Notes under the pieces: generated by a model
The model's database searches: none
What the model saw: the letters and a program-made list of their open reading frames with translations, nothing else
Told to the model about the DNA's origin: nothing
Program-made: the position numbers and the translations under genes
In this document: positions 20,599 through 31,823 of the stretch, piece after piece
How positions within the stretch are numbered: position 1 is the stretch's first letter
How the letters are laid out: the number at the start of each line of letters is the position of its first letter
Assembly: GCA_033239525.1 (NCBI GenBank)
Contig: BSYO01000014.1
Span: forward strand, 5,932,536-5,996,535
Direction of reading: 5' to 3'
Source of the DNA: Nepenthes gracilis
Taxonomy: Eukaryota > Streptophyta > Magnoliopsida > Caryophyllales > Nepenthaceae
Length of the DNA: 64,000 nucleotides

Positions 20599-22110
20599 AT
20601 GGCGAACACGAGAGCTCAAGCTAGTGACCCCGCTAGAGATGCCACCAATCCCGACAAGGACCACGCTACTGGTGCCATGGTCAACGGGACAATGGGCGGA
20701 GTGCCAGCGCTCTACTTCCAACAGCTGATGGAGCAGATGTAAGCCAACAATCGTCTGCTCCAAATACTTTGCACTTAAAACGAGCAGCAACTGCAAGTGG
20801 CTCATCTAGCAGTCGTCCTCGCACCGGCCACCAAAAAGGGTGGCCAGAGAAAAAGGAAGCCAGCCAACAGGCCTGAGAGATCCCGGAGCAATCCAGTTCT
20901 AGCCTCCTCCTACGTTCCTGACCAGAACAGGCCTGAAGAACACTCCGGGAGCACATCTCCGTGAGAAAGTTCAGAAAGAAGAAATCCCCGATACTCTCAG
21001 GCTAAAGATGGGAACGTAGTCCAGGAGCGAGCCTCCAGGACTGCTAGGACCGCTGGAGGTAGAAGCCAACCGGCTGCTGAACCCTCCAGGGACAAAACGG
21101 AGTTGCGGGTTTACCTCAACTCCAAAATATCAGCAAACTCCGCTCGCACAGATCCGCAAGTAGACAAAATCTGGAACCGTGTGTTCCAAGATGAGGAGCG
21201 CGCCATTGACTTGGACCGATCTCATTTCACAGCGGAGATCCTGAGCCGTCCACTGCCTACGAAATTCAAGATGCCTTCCCTTGACTCATACGATGGGAGT
21301 AATGATCCGATTGACCACCTTGATCACTTCCACACCCATCTGAGTCTACAAGGGTTGGAAGACTTAGTGATGTGCCGTTGTTTTTCGCTCACGCTGAAGG
21401 GAGATGCCTGAATCTGGTTCCATCACCTTCCTTTAGGCACCATCAGCAGCTTTTGTGAGCTTACAGATTTCTTCCTAGCTCAGTATGCCTCGAGTCGACG
21501 GGAAGAGAAGTAGCCGTGGCATCTCTCCCACATCAAGTAGAAACCGGGAGAGAACCCACGGCGATTCCTGGATCTTTTTGTGGCAGAGGCCAGGCGGGTT
21601 TCCCGGATTACAGAGGAGATGAAGTTGGGCAGTTTCATCTCTGCGCTGACCTACGGTGACTTTTTCAAGCACCTGGCCCATAAAAATCCTCAGACCTTCC
21701 GAGAGGCAGAATATATCACTCGGGCCTACGTTGCAGCAGAAGAGGCCAACGAGGCAAAACGTCCAGAACAGGCAGATTAGCCTTGATCATTCCCTAGAGA
21801 AGGAAAGAGAAAGTACAGCATCAGAGATCACTCCCACCAGAAGCAACGCCGAACTGGGCCCCCACAACGCAGGGACTATGGGCCCACCAGCTTCATACCT
21901 CTGACGGACATACGCTCGAACGTCCTCATGCAGATCCACAGAGAAAAATTCCTAAAGTGGCCAAAATCACTGAAGAAGGACTCTAGAAACCAGTCGAAGT
22001 ACTGTGACTTCCAACGCTCTACTGGCCATTCGACTAGGACTGCAAGATATTGTAGAGGGAGATCGAGAGCTGATTCGCAGAGGTCACCTCACCAAATTTG
22101 TTAGGGGTCC
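20599..22110 (+). pseudogene. gag: gypsy A gag
   Basis: The first ATG after the primer site (20599) opens MANTRAQASDPARDA, matched by MVNTRAQASAPTRDA at the same place in element B. The reading stays in one frame to about 21780 apart from in-frame stops. The retrotransposon Gag domain spans about 21240-21780: KFKMPSLDSYDGSNDPIDHLDHF, CFSLTLKGDA.IWFHHLP, RRFLDLFVAEARR, TYGDFFKHLA, then YVAAEEANEAKRPEQAD. A decayed CCHC-like end with SKYC and ELIRRGHLTKFV follows at about 21990-22105 after a frame change. Gag makes the particle shell. Confidence 0.85.
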
Positions 22111-22753
22111 TGGACAGAGCTCTGGAGCAGCTGGCGGAGAGGGGCAGGAGCGGACTCCTCTCCGAAACCGGGTTGTAGCAAGGGTGGTTAATATGGTTAC
22201 CACCCGACCTGTTAAAAACCCATCTGGCGGCGAGGAACAGCAGGCTGGGAGGAAGAAGCAGTGCATGGCAGATAACACTATCAGCTTTAGTGATGATGAC
22301 TTAGCCCATGTAGTGTCCCCCATCTTTGATCCTCGTTGTATCGCTCATTTGGACGATGAGTGTAGACTACCAATTGAAGCAGTATTTATTGATAATGGAA
22401 GTTCTCGAGATTTGCTTTACTTGGATGCTTTCTTCAGATTAGGCTTAAAAAAGAATCAGCTAAAACATGTCGAATGCCCATTATACAGCCTCCACAAAGA
22501 GCCAATGCCCGTTCAAGGGACTATCCAGTTGGAAGTCACCTTGGGAACGTATCCAAAAATAGCAAGACAAACACTCACCTTCCTGGTGGTCGACCTACCC
22601 TCAGTATACAATGCTATACTGGGCAGGCCATGCTTGATAGCGTTCGGGGCAGTTACCTCGATTTTGCACCTCAAAATAATGTTTCCAACACCCTACAGCG
22701 TCAGAGAGGTGCTGGGCGACCAAGTCACTGGGCGAACCTGTTACATGTCATAG
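22110..22753 (+). pseudogene. pol: gypsy A protease
   Basis: The 249-codon frame opening at 22004 is intact over the retropepsin. It has ISFSDDDLAHVVSP, the active-site VFIDNGSSRDLLYL (Asp130; the family form is Asp-x-Gly-Ser-Ser) and the second core motif YNAILGRP. The protease would cut the Gag-Pol chain. It stops at 22751-22753 in the spacer before RT. Confidence 0.85.
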
Positions 22754-22799
22754 ATTGCCCCAAGCGGCAGCACTAGAACAGTTGGAAAATTCGACCATC

Positions 22800-23707
22800 G
22801 GGACGAGACAACCTTTCAGCAAGCGCAGTCCGGTGAAGCCACGGATCTAATCCCACTAGACTCGGAGGAGCCGGATAAGTGTATACGGATCTGTGGCTCA
22901 CTCACCGGACCACTGCGCGATGAGCTGATTGCGTTCTTGCGAAGGAATGCTAACCTTTTTGCGCGAACTCTAGCAGACATGCTTGGAATCCCAGTAAAGA
23001 TAATAGTCCATAAATTGGGACTTGACTCCATCCGAAAGCCCGTCAGTCAGAAGCAGAGAAACCACTCCGTTGAAAAACTAATCGTTATTCGAGAGGAGGT
23101 CAAAAAGCTACTGGACGCAGGCTTCATTAGGGAAGTCCAATACTCGGACTTGCTCTCTAATGTCGTCTTAGTAAAGAAAAGCAACGGGAAGTGGCGGATG
23201 TGTGTCGATTTTACCGACATTAACAAGGCCTATCCAAAGGATAGGTTTTCCCTGCCTAGGATCGACCTGCTGGTTGACGCGACAGCCGGATATGAGCTGC
23301 TAAGCTTCATGGATGCCTATTCGGGTTACAACCAAATCTGGATGAGTTTTGAGGACAAGGAGCACACCTCGTTCATGACCGATCAGGGCACCTACTGCTA
23401 TAAAGTAATGCCTAGAGTGACCTACCAATGGTTGGTCAACAAAATATTCAAAAAACGAATTGGTCGCAACATGGAGGTCTACGTCAACGACATGCTCGTC
23501 AAGAGCAAGATCACCGGCGACCACATTCGCGACCTGGAAGAGTCATTCGAGGTGCTATGTAAGCATCACATGAAGCTGAATCCAGCTAAGTGTATCTTCG
23601 GAGTAGCCTCCGGCAAATTCCAGGATTTTATCGTCTCCCAACGGGGGATCCAGGCAAACCCAGAGAAGATCAAGGCGCTGCCGACGTGGCTCTGCCACGA
23701 AACGTAA
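22800..23707 (+). pseudogene. pol: gypsy A reverse transcriptase, active site damaged
   Basis: The frame from 22937 (256 codons) covers most of the RT: SNVVLVKKSNGKWRMCVDFTDINKAYP, SLPRIDLLVD, FMDAYSGYNQI, HTSFMTDQGTYCYKVMP. The first catalytic Asp (Asp126) is present. The second box reads YVND (182-185) in place of YVDD, so one metal-binding Asp is now Asn. Six residues of the FGLKNAGA segment are also missing between KVMP and TYQ; element B keeps them. Either change should abolish activity. The chain ends early by frameshift near 23700. Confidence 0.9.
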
Positions 23708-24188
23708 AGGAGTCCAACGACTGACTGGACAGCTGGCAGCATTGTCCTGCTTCCTTGTGAAGTCTGGTGACAAGTACCAGCCCTTCTTTAAAGCCCTTAG
23801 AGGAACAAAATCCGATGGGTTCCAATGGACAGCGGAATGCCAAACCGCTTTCGATGAACTGAAACGATATTTGGCCAGCCTGCCGTTGTTGGTGTCGCCC
23901 AAGGGCGGAGAGGAGTTATATCTTTACTTGGCAGTGTCGGAGGTGTCCCTTAGTTCTGTCCTTGTGCGCCAGGTCTCTGATGCCCAGCGGCCAGTCTACC
24001 AAGTGAGTAAAACGTTGACTGGCTCGGAGACCCGATACTCGCTTGTAGAAAAATTGGCCTTGGCGCTAATATTCTCCGCACGGAAGTTAAGGCCTTACTT
24101 TCAGGCCTACCGGATAGTGGTCCTCACGGACCAGCCACTGAAAAACATCCTTCAGAAGCCCGACATTTTTGGACGATTGATAAAATAG
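23700..24188 (+). pseudogene. pol: gypsy A first RNase H
   Basis: The frame from 23742 carries the RT connection and the usual gypsy RNase H: FFKALRGTKSDGFQWT.ECQ.AFDELK, PLLVSPKGGEELYLYLAVSEVSLSSVLVR, RPVYQVSKTL, ETRYSLVEKLALALIFSARKLRPYFQ, then VLTDQPLK. In the Tat lineage this domain is usually degenerate and serves as a tether. It stops at 24186. Confidence 0.85.
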
Positions 24189-24349
24189 GCTATCGAATTG
24201 GGCGAATTCTACATCAAATTTCAGCCAGGCCTACTGTGAAAGCACAAGCGCTGGCTTATTTCATTGTCGAGACTACAACCCCAGTTCTCGAGGAATAGCC
24301 CGAAGAAAGTGCGGAACTACTTTGTCGAGTTTTAGAATGGATACTCCAC

Positions 24350-24562
24350 GTGGACGGATCGTCTACGGACACAGGCAGTGGTGCTGGAGTGGTCCTTATG
24401 ACGCTCGACAGGTTTGAGGTGAAATACTCCCTCAGGCTTAATTTTTCGGCAACCAACAACGTTGCTGAGTATGAGGCCCTATTAGTCGGATTACGGTTAG
24501 CTAAGGAGTGCTCTGCCAAGAGGTTGGCAGTTTGTAGCGACTCTGAGTTAATCGTTAACTAG
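24350..24562 (+). pseudogene. pol: gypsy A second, archaeal-type RNase H
   Basis: MDGSSTDTGSGAGVVL, then NNVAEYEALLVGLRLA and VCSDSELIVN form a second RNase H between the first one and integrase. The catalytic set Asp2, Glu40 and Asp64 is present within this piece. This extra domain is a known mark of plant Tat elements. It is cut by stops on both sides. Confidence 0.85.
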
Positions 24563-24779
24563 GTTAACGGAGGCTTCGAGGCTAACAACCCTCTCTAGGC
24601 CAAGTACTTGGCAAAGGCAAGGGAGGCCGCCCAGGGTTTCGACCCTAGTTCACGTTACCCGAACTGAAAACTAGAAGGCGAACCAGTGGCCAAAGCCTTG
24701 AAAAACGAGCAGTATTCGAGGGACATGCGGGAGATTCTAGATGCTCCCAACATTGAGAAGCGAGAGGCAATGCAGTTTC

Positions 24780-26026
24780 CGAAGGAAAAAACTGGATAAC
24801 GCCTTTCCTAAACTACTGTGGACGGATCATTACGGAGAAGATGTGAGAAGGCCAAACGGGTCAAGAAGACAGCCTGCTAGTATGCTGTGGTTGACAGACA
24901 ATTATACCGCCGTGGCTACTCGACTCCATACCTCCACTGTCTAACTCTCGAAGAGGCTGACTATGCTTTAAGCAAAGTCCACCTCGGGATCTGTGGGTCT
25001 CACATTGGCAGAAAAAACTTGGCCTTCAAGGTCATACGTCGGGGCTATTACTTGCCCTCGATGAAAAAAGACGCGCTAGAGTTCGTGAAGAAATGTGAAA
25101 GCTGCCAGCTTCACAGTAACCTTCACTGCTAGCCATCCGCAGATCTAAAGGCCCTTCAGGCCCCTTGGCCCTTCGCGCAATGGGGGCTCGATCTCCCCGG
25201 CCCATTTCCCATTGCCATGGGGAAAAGGAAATTCATCATTGTGGGCATCGACTACTTCACCAAGTGGGTCGAATATGTCCCATTGGCTAAGATAACAGAA
25301 CACAATGCCCTGAAATTCCTCCGCCAGAATATCGTCTGTAGATTCGGCATTCCCGAGGTCATTGTGACCGACAATGGGACCCCAGTTCTCGGGGAAACGC
25401 TTCACCAAGTATTGCACCAGCCTTGGCATCAAGGTGGTCCACACTTCGGAGGCATACCCCCAAGCAAACGGACAGGTGGAGGTGACAAACCGAACGCTGC
25501 TCCACGAGTTAAAGACTAAGGCGGGAGGACGCGGGGGATGTTGGACGGACGAGCTCCCTTCCATTCTTTGGTCTTATCGAACAACCCGAATGAACCAACA
25601 CGCGAGACAGCCTTCAGCCTCTGTTACAGGATTGAGGCGGTAATCCCAGTCGAAATCGGGCTTCCAAGTCCTAGGGTGGAGTCCTTTGACCCACAGACTA
25701 ACTCCCAAAAAATCAGGGAGCACTTAGACTTGTTAGAGGAAGCCCGCAATGCTGCCAGAGTACGGACAGCAGCCTACCAACATCGAATCGACCGATACTA
25801 CAACAAAAAAGTTAAGGCGCGACAGTTCGATGTGGGGGACCTGGTCCTACGAGGCGTCGAGGCCACAGGCAAGCTGGCCGGCCATAATAAGCTCTCCCCT
25901 AATTGGGAAGATCATTTCCTCATCTTCGCCGTCCTTCGAAACGGAGCTTACAAACTCTAGAGCTAGGATGGTAAACTGGTTCTGCGAACGTGGAACGTCA
26001 TCCACCTCAAACGATACTTCCAGTAG
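24780..26026 (+). pseudogene. pol: gypsy A integrase
   Basis: The zinc finger lies at about 24970-25125 (KVHLGICGSHIGRKNLAFKVIRRGYYLP and KKCESCQLH). The core begins with WGLDLPGPFP at about 25185 and VTDNGT at 25368. There one extra base shifts the frame, and the reading continues from 25374 with QFSGKRFTKYC and ANGQVEVTNRTLL, which supplies the Glu. A further shift near 25600 leads to the C-terminal part (NKKVKARQFDVGDLVLR, SPNWEDHF) and the end RTWNVIHLKRYFQ at 26026. Integrase would insert the DNA copy. Confidence 0.85.
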
Positions 26027-26202
26027 CAGACACAGGTACGCACTTACATTATTGTTTGCACTTGCTTGCTTGTTTACATTCCGTGAAAAATAAGTGTTTA
26101 CTTAGCATACTTCCTATGTGCATGTACATGTGTCTTCTTTATAGGTTACCCGACCTAGACTGCCCCTAAGTCGGGAGGGTCTTCACCCTCTCCTTAAACC
26201 CT

Positions 26203-26440
26203 GGTCATCCACGTGGCCCATAGGCGGTCAAACTTGAACATTGGTCATCCGAGCGGCCCATTAGCGGTCGTATCTAAACCCTAGTCATCCAGGTGGCCGA
26301 TGAGCGGTCTATTATAAACCTAGGTCATCCAGGTGGCCCATAAGGGTCCTAATATAAACCTCAGTCATCTGAACGGCCCATTAGCGGTCGTACTAAACCT
26401 TGGTCATCCAAGTGGCCCGATAGTATTCAAAACCTTAAGG
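26203..26440 (+). repeat. 40-bp tandem array after integrase, element A
   Basis: Six units begin with GGTCATCC or a one-base variant at 26203, 26243, 26283, 26323, 26363 and 26402. They share GGTGGCCCAT.AGCGGTC. The core GCGGCCCATTAGCGGTCGTA also appears in the array of element D (57660-57795). Confidence 0.9.
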
Positions 26441-26807
26441 GGCATATGTAGTATCAACGACCTCCTCCACGAGGAGATAGCATGATCAGTCAGCGAGGTC
26501 GAAGGGAGAAACATCCTTTTCCAATGTTGGCCATCCAAGTCATCACTTGGATAGCGCCACCAGGCTGGTTAACACAACTGCCTGCCAAGTCTAAGAACCT
26601 CGCTTCTTAGGTGGCCCAACAACAGCAACCGACCAACCCAGTTGGCTGCCCCATACAACAAGGCCTGCAAACACAAGCAGTAAAAATAAATGGACACAGA
26701 ATTGAAAGAGTTTCCATTTTATTGCTTTAAATATGTTACAAAATTACATAAGTACGAAACGGAAAAGGTACAAAAGTCTACGGAGGCGGCGGCTGCCTCT
26801 GATTGTC

Positions 26808-28272
26808 CTAGGGCTCCCCCACAAGGTCGCCCTTATGTTGCGCCCCACGGTTTCCTAAGTGAAGGTACTCAACGGGAAAGTCAGGGTCGATTAGCCTCAC
26901 AAGACGCCTACAAACCTGGACCCCCTCAAACATCCGTGTGAGCAGCATGCCCTCAACCTCGTGGGGACGGATCCGGAGACCCAGCTCATTCTCTAAAGTG
27001 GATATTCGATCAGCAAACCATTTCTTGCTTGCTTTGCTTTGATCCTCTTCTTCTTTCAAACGGGCATTCTCAGCTCTCAAGCTGGCAATCTCCATTTCCA
27101 TTCCCCAGAACAGTCTCGAGGGCAGCAGTTTCCTCGCAATGCTCTCCTATTAGCGGCTTGACTTAGCGTCCAGCCGAGGCGATCTCTGCCTTCCCTGCTC
27201 CCGGCCGGCGATCGATCGCATTGCACCACCACCTTAAAGACAGCGGAGGACACCTTCAGCAGCTGCACAAAAGACAAACAAAGAATAAGTCAGAAATCTA
27301 GAAAGGAGAAAGTACGACGAATTAATTACCAAGAATCATACCTCCCAAAATCTCCTCGCGGGCCTCTCTGGCCTTGCCTCTAGACCTGGCCCAGGTGGCG
27401 GCGGCCCAGGAGCATCCTCTCGAGCCGAGCTCATAGTTGCCTCCTCTAGAATGCGCTCCAAAAGCTCATCAGTCTCACCGACGACAATAGCATGTTCCTC
27501 AATTGCAGCCTCTGGAGCAGCTGCTGAAAAATCGTTCTCCACCATTCGCTCCAAAGTAGGAATCTGCGCTGCTGGAGAGCTAACGGACGGCTCCTGCACC
27601 TCCACCACTGGCTAGCAAGCGGGCTCCGTAAAAGACTCCATCAATACAGCACTAGGAACCACTTACGGCACGGGCTACGCCAAGATGACTCCTCCTGAGT
27701 CCACCGGCTAGTCCTTGTGGGTCTTCTCCAGGCCCGCAGTGCTACCAGGCCTGCTGTAGATCCTAGCAACCACGTAATCGATGCGGGACGATGATAATGA
27801 GGGCGTCTTCAGCACCTTTTTCGACAGTGGGGCAAAAAATCCTTCGTCAGTATGCCGCACGTGGATGATTACGCCCTTGGAGTCCTCAGGCCTCATCATC
27901 CCTACTGGCGGCATGGGTTTTTGAACTGGGGATGGCGGACCCCAGTTCACCTTCTTAATCTCCTCCCAGGAAACCAAAAAATCTCGGTTGAACTCGTCGG
28001 GGTTCTCCTTTATTAACTTAGTCAACCACTCCTAGGCCGCCGTCTCTGCCACAGACGGCGTCCCCGCGTATGCTTCCGAAACCTGGCCCCAGTCCTTTTT
28101 AAGAGGCTAGGCCATTCCCACACTCACGAAGAAGAACCGGTTCTTCCAGTTCTTCAACGAGTCATATATGGTCTTATTTATCTTTATGCTAGAACGGGGG
28201 ATGAGCAATATCCACTGTCCTCCCAGATTTATTTTAAACAGGACCCTAACCATGGACATCCTAAGCTTCTTA
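26808..28272 (-). pseudogene. Antisense ORF of gypsy A, with an intron
   Basis: On the minus strand one frame runs from the 3' LTR edge (28272) to about 27343 with only in-frame stops. Its start, MSMVRVLFKINLGGQWILL, then YDSLKNWKNRFFFVS and a PDEFNRDFLVSWEEIKKVNW segment, resembles the putative plant gypsy-type transposase/antisense ORF family (Pfam Transposase_28 type) found in Tat elements. An acidic, Pro-rich region follows. A 79-base candidate intron (27341-27263) has GTATG at its donor, a CTGAC branch-like site and TTTGTGCAG at its acceptor. The second exon ends in a coiled coil (MEIASLRAENARLKEEEDQSK) with a stop at 26808. The first part of the gene is missing at the LTR junction. Function is unknown. 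Confidence 0.7.
27263..27341 (-). other. Candidate spliceosomal intron in the antisense ORF
   Basis: Reading the minus strand, GGGAG|GTATGATTC opens the intron and CTTTTGTGCAG|CTGCTGAAG closes it. It is AT-rich (unlike the flanking exons) and contains TTTCTGACTTATT as a branch-site candidate. A 70-base counterpart is at 58654-58585 in element D. Confidence 0.6.
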
Positions 28273-29330
28273 GGATGGGTACACCGGAATATGGGCTGGC
28301 CCATGGTCAATGGAGGCCCAAAAGGTATGCCAAACAGTCAATATAAAAATAGCCCAACAGGGGTGCGAAGGCCCAAGCTTGAAAGACCCAAGACGGTCAA
28401 TGCCATCATTGACCGTCTAGACTCCGAAAGACGGCTAACGCGAGCACGACAGTCAACTCGAGCGTTGACTGGAATCACTGTAGCAATAGGCCAAAAATAA
28501 AAGGATTTTACGGGTCAGGCCCACTTAAGCCCACGATCCATCGGAGCCACCGGCGGCTCTCCCTCCTAGCGATTTCCACGATCTTTGCTAGTTCCCAAAC
28601 GGATATTGACAAAATCGCGCCCTTCTCGTAAGGAAGGCACCCAGATTTTCCCAATCTCCGCCAACCTGGACGCTCTAATGGTAAAAACACGAGAAGGAAG
28701 GTAAGCAATTTGGAAGGCTCTGGCGACCATCGCGGAAGGAAACTATCTCAATCCTTTTAGCAAGCGGTATCAACTCGAAGGCGCAGCCCGACCAAGTTCA
28801 CGCAGGGGATCACTCCTTCCAAAGGAGGAAGATCACCCGCTCACCCATAAGTAAGCCCTGAAATTCTCATTCCAGGCACGCTCTCAGTTACTTACACTTT
28901 CTATTATGCAAACCCTTACTAAGGCTACTCACGCAAGCTGTTGCTAAGACAACGCCCACAATGACACTTCTCCACTTTCGGCTGTCACTCAAAAACCTAG
29001 GGCATACAAACGCGCCTCTAACGGCCGTTTACTGCCTCCCCCACCACCAGATTCAAGAAGACAGCTTTGTCTCTCTTTCATTTGGAAACACACACACACA
29101 CTCTCTCTCTCTTTCTTTCTCAATTCTCAATTTCAGAAACCTTCTTGTATTTTGAAGGCTGTTTACTGACTTGAGCATCGGAGTATTTTCGGTGGGATAA
29201 CTTTTCGCCGATACGCTGACCTCCTGTTCTTTTTAGTGGTGTGCAGGATCCAAACTCAGGGAGCGGTGCCAGAACCAAGACAAGCGGATCAGCCCGAATC
29301 TGTTAGAAATTCGGATCCAAAGACGCATCA
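28273..29330 (+). repeat. 3' LTR of gypsy element A
   Basis: The LTR is about 1,058 bp and ends GACGCATCA, followed by the AGTTG duplication. Its first three bases differ from the 5' copy (GGATGGG against TGATGGG), and no polypurine tract is visible just before it. Confidence 0.9.
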
Positions 29331-29335
29331 AGTTG

Positions 29336-31818
29336 CAAGATATTACTCAATCGATTTTAGAGCAATTTTAACACCTCTATAAATACAAAACCCATTAATT
29401 CAATAATGGCATCTTCTTATCTTTGGATGAAGGATATCTTATGATCTTATGATAAAAACATCTTTTGATATTGGGAGAATCTAACATCTTTTTGACAGAT
29501 CTAGATCTATGAGTAGCCAATTATCTGTTAATCACTATAATCTCTAGGATCTAATATCAGTTCGTAGCAATTTGTCTAGGGAATAAAAATTTGGAGCACA
29601 CCTTCCAGAATGCATTATTCCCACAAACTACACTCTCGAAACCTAATATTTCAATCGTCTATTCTTTTTCTCTAACTTATTTGTTAGAAATTATTAACTT
29701 AAATTTAGAGAAATCTCCAGTTAGCCAATCATGATCATCTAAATTCTTATTCTAGATTTAATATATAAGATTCAGAATAAAAGATTTAAGAGCCCGCTCT
29801 AAAATATCTTAAATTAAAATTTAAATTTTGGTTGTACATCAAAAAGTAAGAGATTAAAACCCCAATTTATCCCATGACGTCCAAGTTAGTAGAATTTTTG
29901 CCAAAATAAATTCTTGAGAAAAAAAAAGAAAAAAAAAAAAAAGAGAGATAGCCATCTTAAGAATAAGCTCTTGCCTTGGAAGAAGTTTATTTTATAGGAG
30001 AGAATGTGCCTTTGAGAGCAAGATTTGAAGATTTTTGTTTTCCTTTCTGTAAGAGCAAAGGTGCCTTCGAAAGCAAGTTCTGATCCTTAAGAGACAGATA
30101 AATAATTGTTCTCTTGAATCTCATGACAAAGATAAAGATATGCGTTATGTGTCAAGGAGACTTCTTATTTATAGTGAATATTAGACTAATTTGGGGTAAT
30201 CTCTGACGAAGTTCTTAATGGTTTTTCTTTTCAAAAGTTTTCAACAATTACTTATAATCAATGTCCTTCCAAAGAGTTGTACCTTTTATTGAGAGATTGT
30301 TATTCTTCTAACGAGTTAATATCATTTACGGGATAACAGTCTTATACAATTAGCTATCTTATTTATAATGTGGTATAATGGATCCTAATGGAACAGTTAT
30401 ATGAATATCAATTAATAAGAATTGTATGAAATTATTCAAAATTAAATTATATAATTTTAAAGGTTTTAAATGTCTAAAATCAGATAAATTAAATTAGAAT
30501 ATCATATTAAAATCTATGAATTTTAAGAGGCTAAATCATCTCAAAATGTATAATATGGTGTAAACAAAATCCTAAAACAAAACCATGCCAAATTTGAGAA
30601 TTAAGAACGAAACAGCTAACGTTGATAAAGGATTACACGTACTTGTGATAGATCAAAATACTTCTATTTAGACCTATAGGTAGACCATTTATAAATTATT
30701 CTCTATAGATAAAATAAAATATCAAAAATTTTCACCGGTAAAAATAGGTACAGTCCTTTAGTGAGCTTAATATACTAAGATATTTAAATATATTATTTCA
30801 TCAATTTTATATAATAGTTTGCACAAATATAAGACTATATAATATATACAAAAATCTTTTTCACAATGTAAAAAAAAAGTACAACTGCTAAAATTTTTTC
30901 ACTTGATAGAAAAAAGTATAAATCTAAAACTTTTTACCAGTAAAAAGATTAAACTCATATCAAATATTAAAATAAAGTCCTTATCGAGCATTTATATGGA
31001 CTATCAATATATAAGACCAAATATACAAGTTTAATGACTTTTCTTCATAAATATTTCTATACACTAATATAGTATTGAAAATATTCACTTATTTTATTAA
31101 AAATAAATAAAACCTTCAAACCATCGGTAAAATTCAACAAAGCTCTAAAATATTCAGTAAAAAACTACATATATACAATAATATTTAAAATATGGGTGTA
31201 AATGATAGCATTCACGTGCAACAAAATAAAAAATGTTAGCAAACTCGGAGAATTTATAAAATAGATTAGGCAACTAGTTTAGAAATACCTATATTAAACC
31301 TCTACATATCTGATACGAAAAGGGTTTTAAAATCCATTCCATCTTCTTTTTCTTTTACTTTTTTTTTCTCTCTTTTCTTGCATGAAATGGTTGACAAATG
31401 ACAAAAATGGCCTTATATATCAAATTGGCATACGGGCATACAAATAAATGCGCATCAGGCACCTCAAATTAACACAGGTGCGCATGAGTGCTATATTAGA
31501 TGTAATTGAAGAACTAACATTATGCCAAATCTGCATACAAACAACAATATAGACACACCTTAGATGCTACTATACTACCTAAAAAGACATATGAGTATCC
31601 CACGTGTGTTAATTAGGCACTTAGGCCATGTCACTCCAATATGAATTTTAATTAAATTTTATTATTTAGTTATTTTTAAAATTAATCTAATGTATATTAT
31701 AATAACATCATAAATCATAATAAAAATGTTAGACATTGTAAGAACAGTTATATTTCAGGTGCAATTCTCCTACGGCATGAGTGACCTATAGTAGATGGAC
31801 ATCTAATCATCCTTAGAG
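29336..31818. other. AT-rich DNA with old LTR-like sequence
   Basis: No gene is visible. 29380-29840 resembles 10230-10640 (TATAAATACAAAAC, CTAACTTATTTGTTAGA, TTAATATATAAGATTC and AAAAGATTT words), so element A seems to have inserted into an old LTR. 29990-30100 holds two short units of GTGCCTT.GA.AGCAAG. 31320-31739 has a GA-rich block and CATGAG/GCATACGGGCA words, like the old LTR head at 7812-8633 read in minus orientation. Confidence 0.35.
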
Positions 31819-31823
31819 CGTGT

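Larger units (their letters stand above)
19464..29330 (+). mobile_element. Ty3/gypsy element A, Tat-type, complete but decayed
   Basis: A 9,867-bp element with LTRs of about 1,050 bp. The target duplication AGTTG lies at 19459-19463 and 29331-29335. Gypsy order is clear: gag, protease, RT, RNase H, a second RNase H, integrase. After integrase there are a six-unit 40-bp tandem array and a minus-strand ORF with an apparent intron. The TTGGCGCC..CTGTGGGAA primer site, the second (archaeal-type) RNase H and the antisense ORF together point to the Tat lineage. Stops, frameshifts and a lost RT aspartate show it cannot move by itself. The two LTRs differ at roughly 5% of sites in the part I compared by eye. 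Confidence 0.95.

Noticed and set aside
26203..26440. Regularly spaced repeats as a possible CRISPR-like array
   Set aside because: The units are contiguous tandem repeats with no unique spacers, lie inside a plant retrotransposon and have no cas genes nearby.
30720..31170. Repeated TTTTTCACC.GTAAAAA-like words as a tandem repeat
   Set aside because: Four or so poor matches with irregular spacing in very AT-rich DNA are not convincing without a computed alignment.
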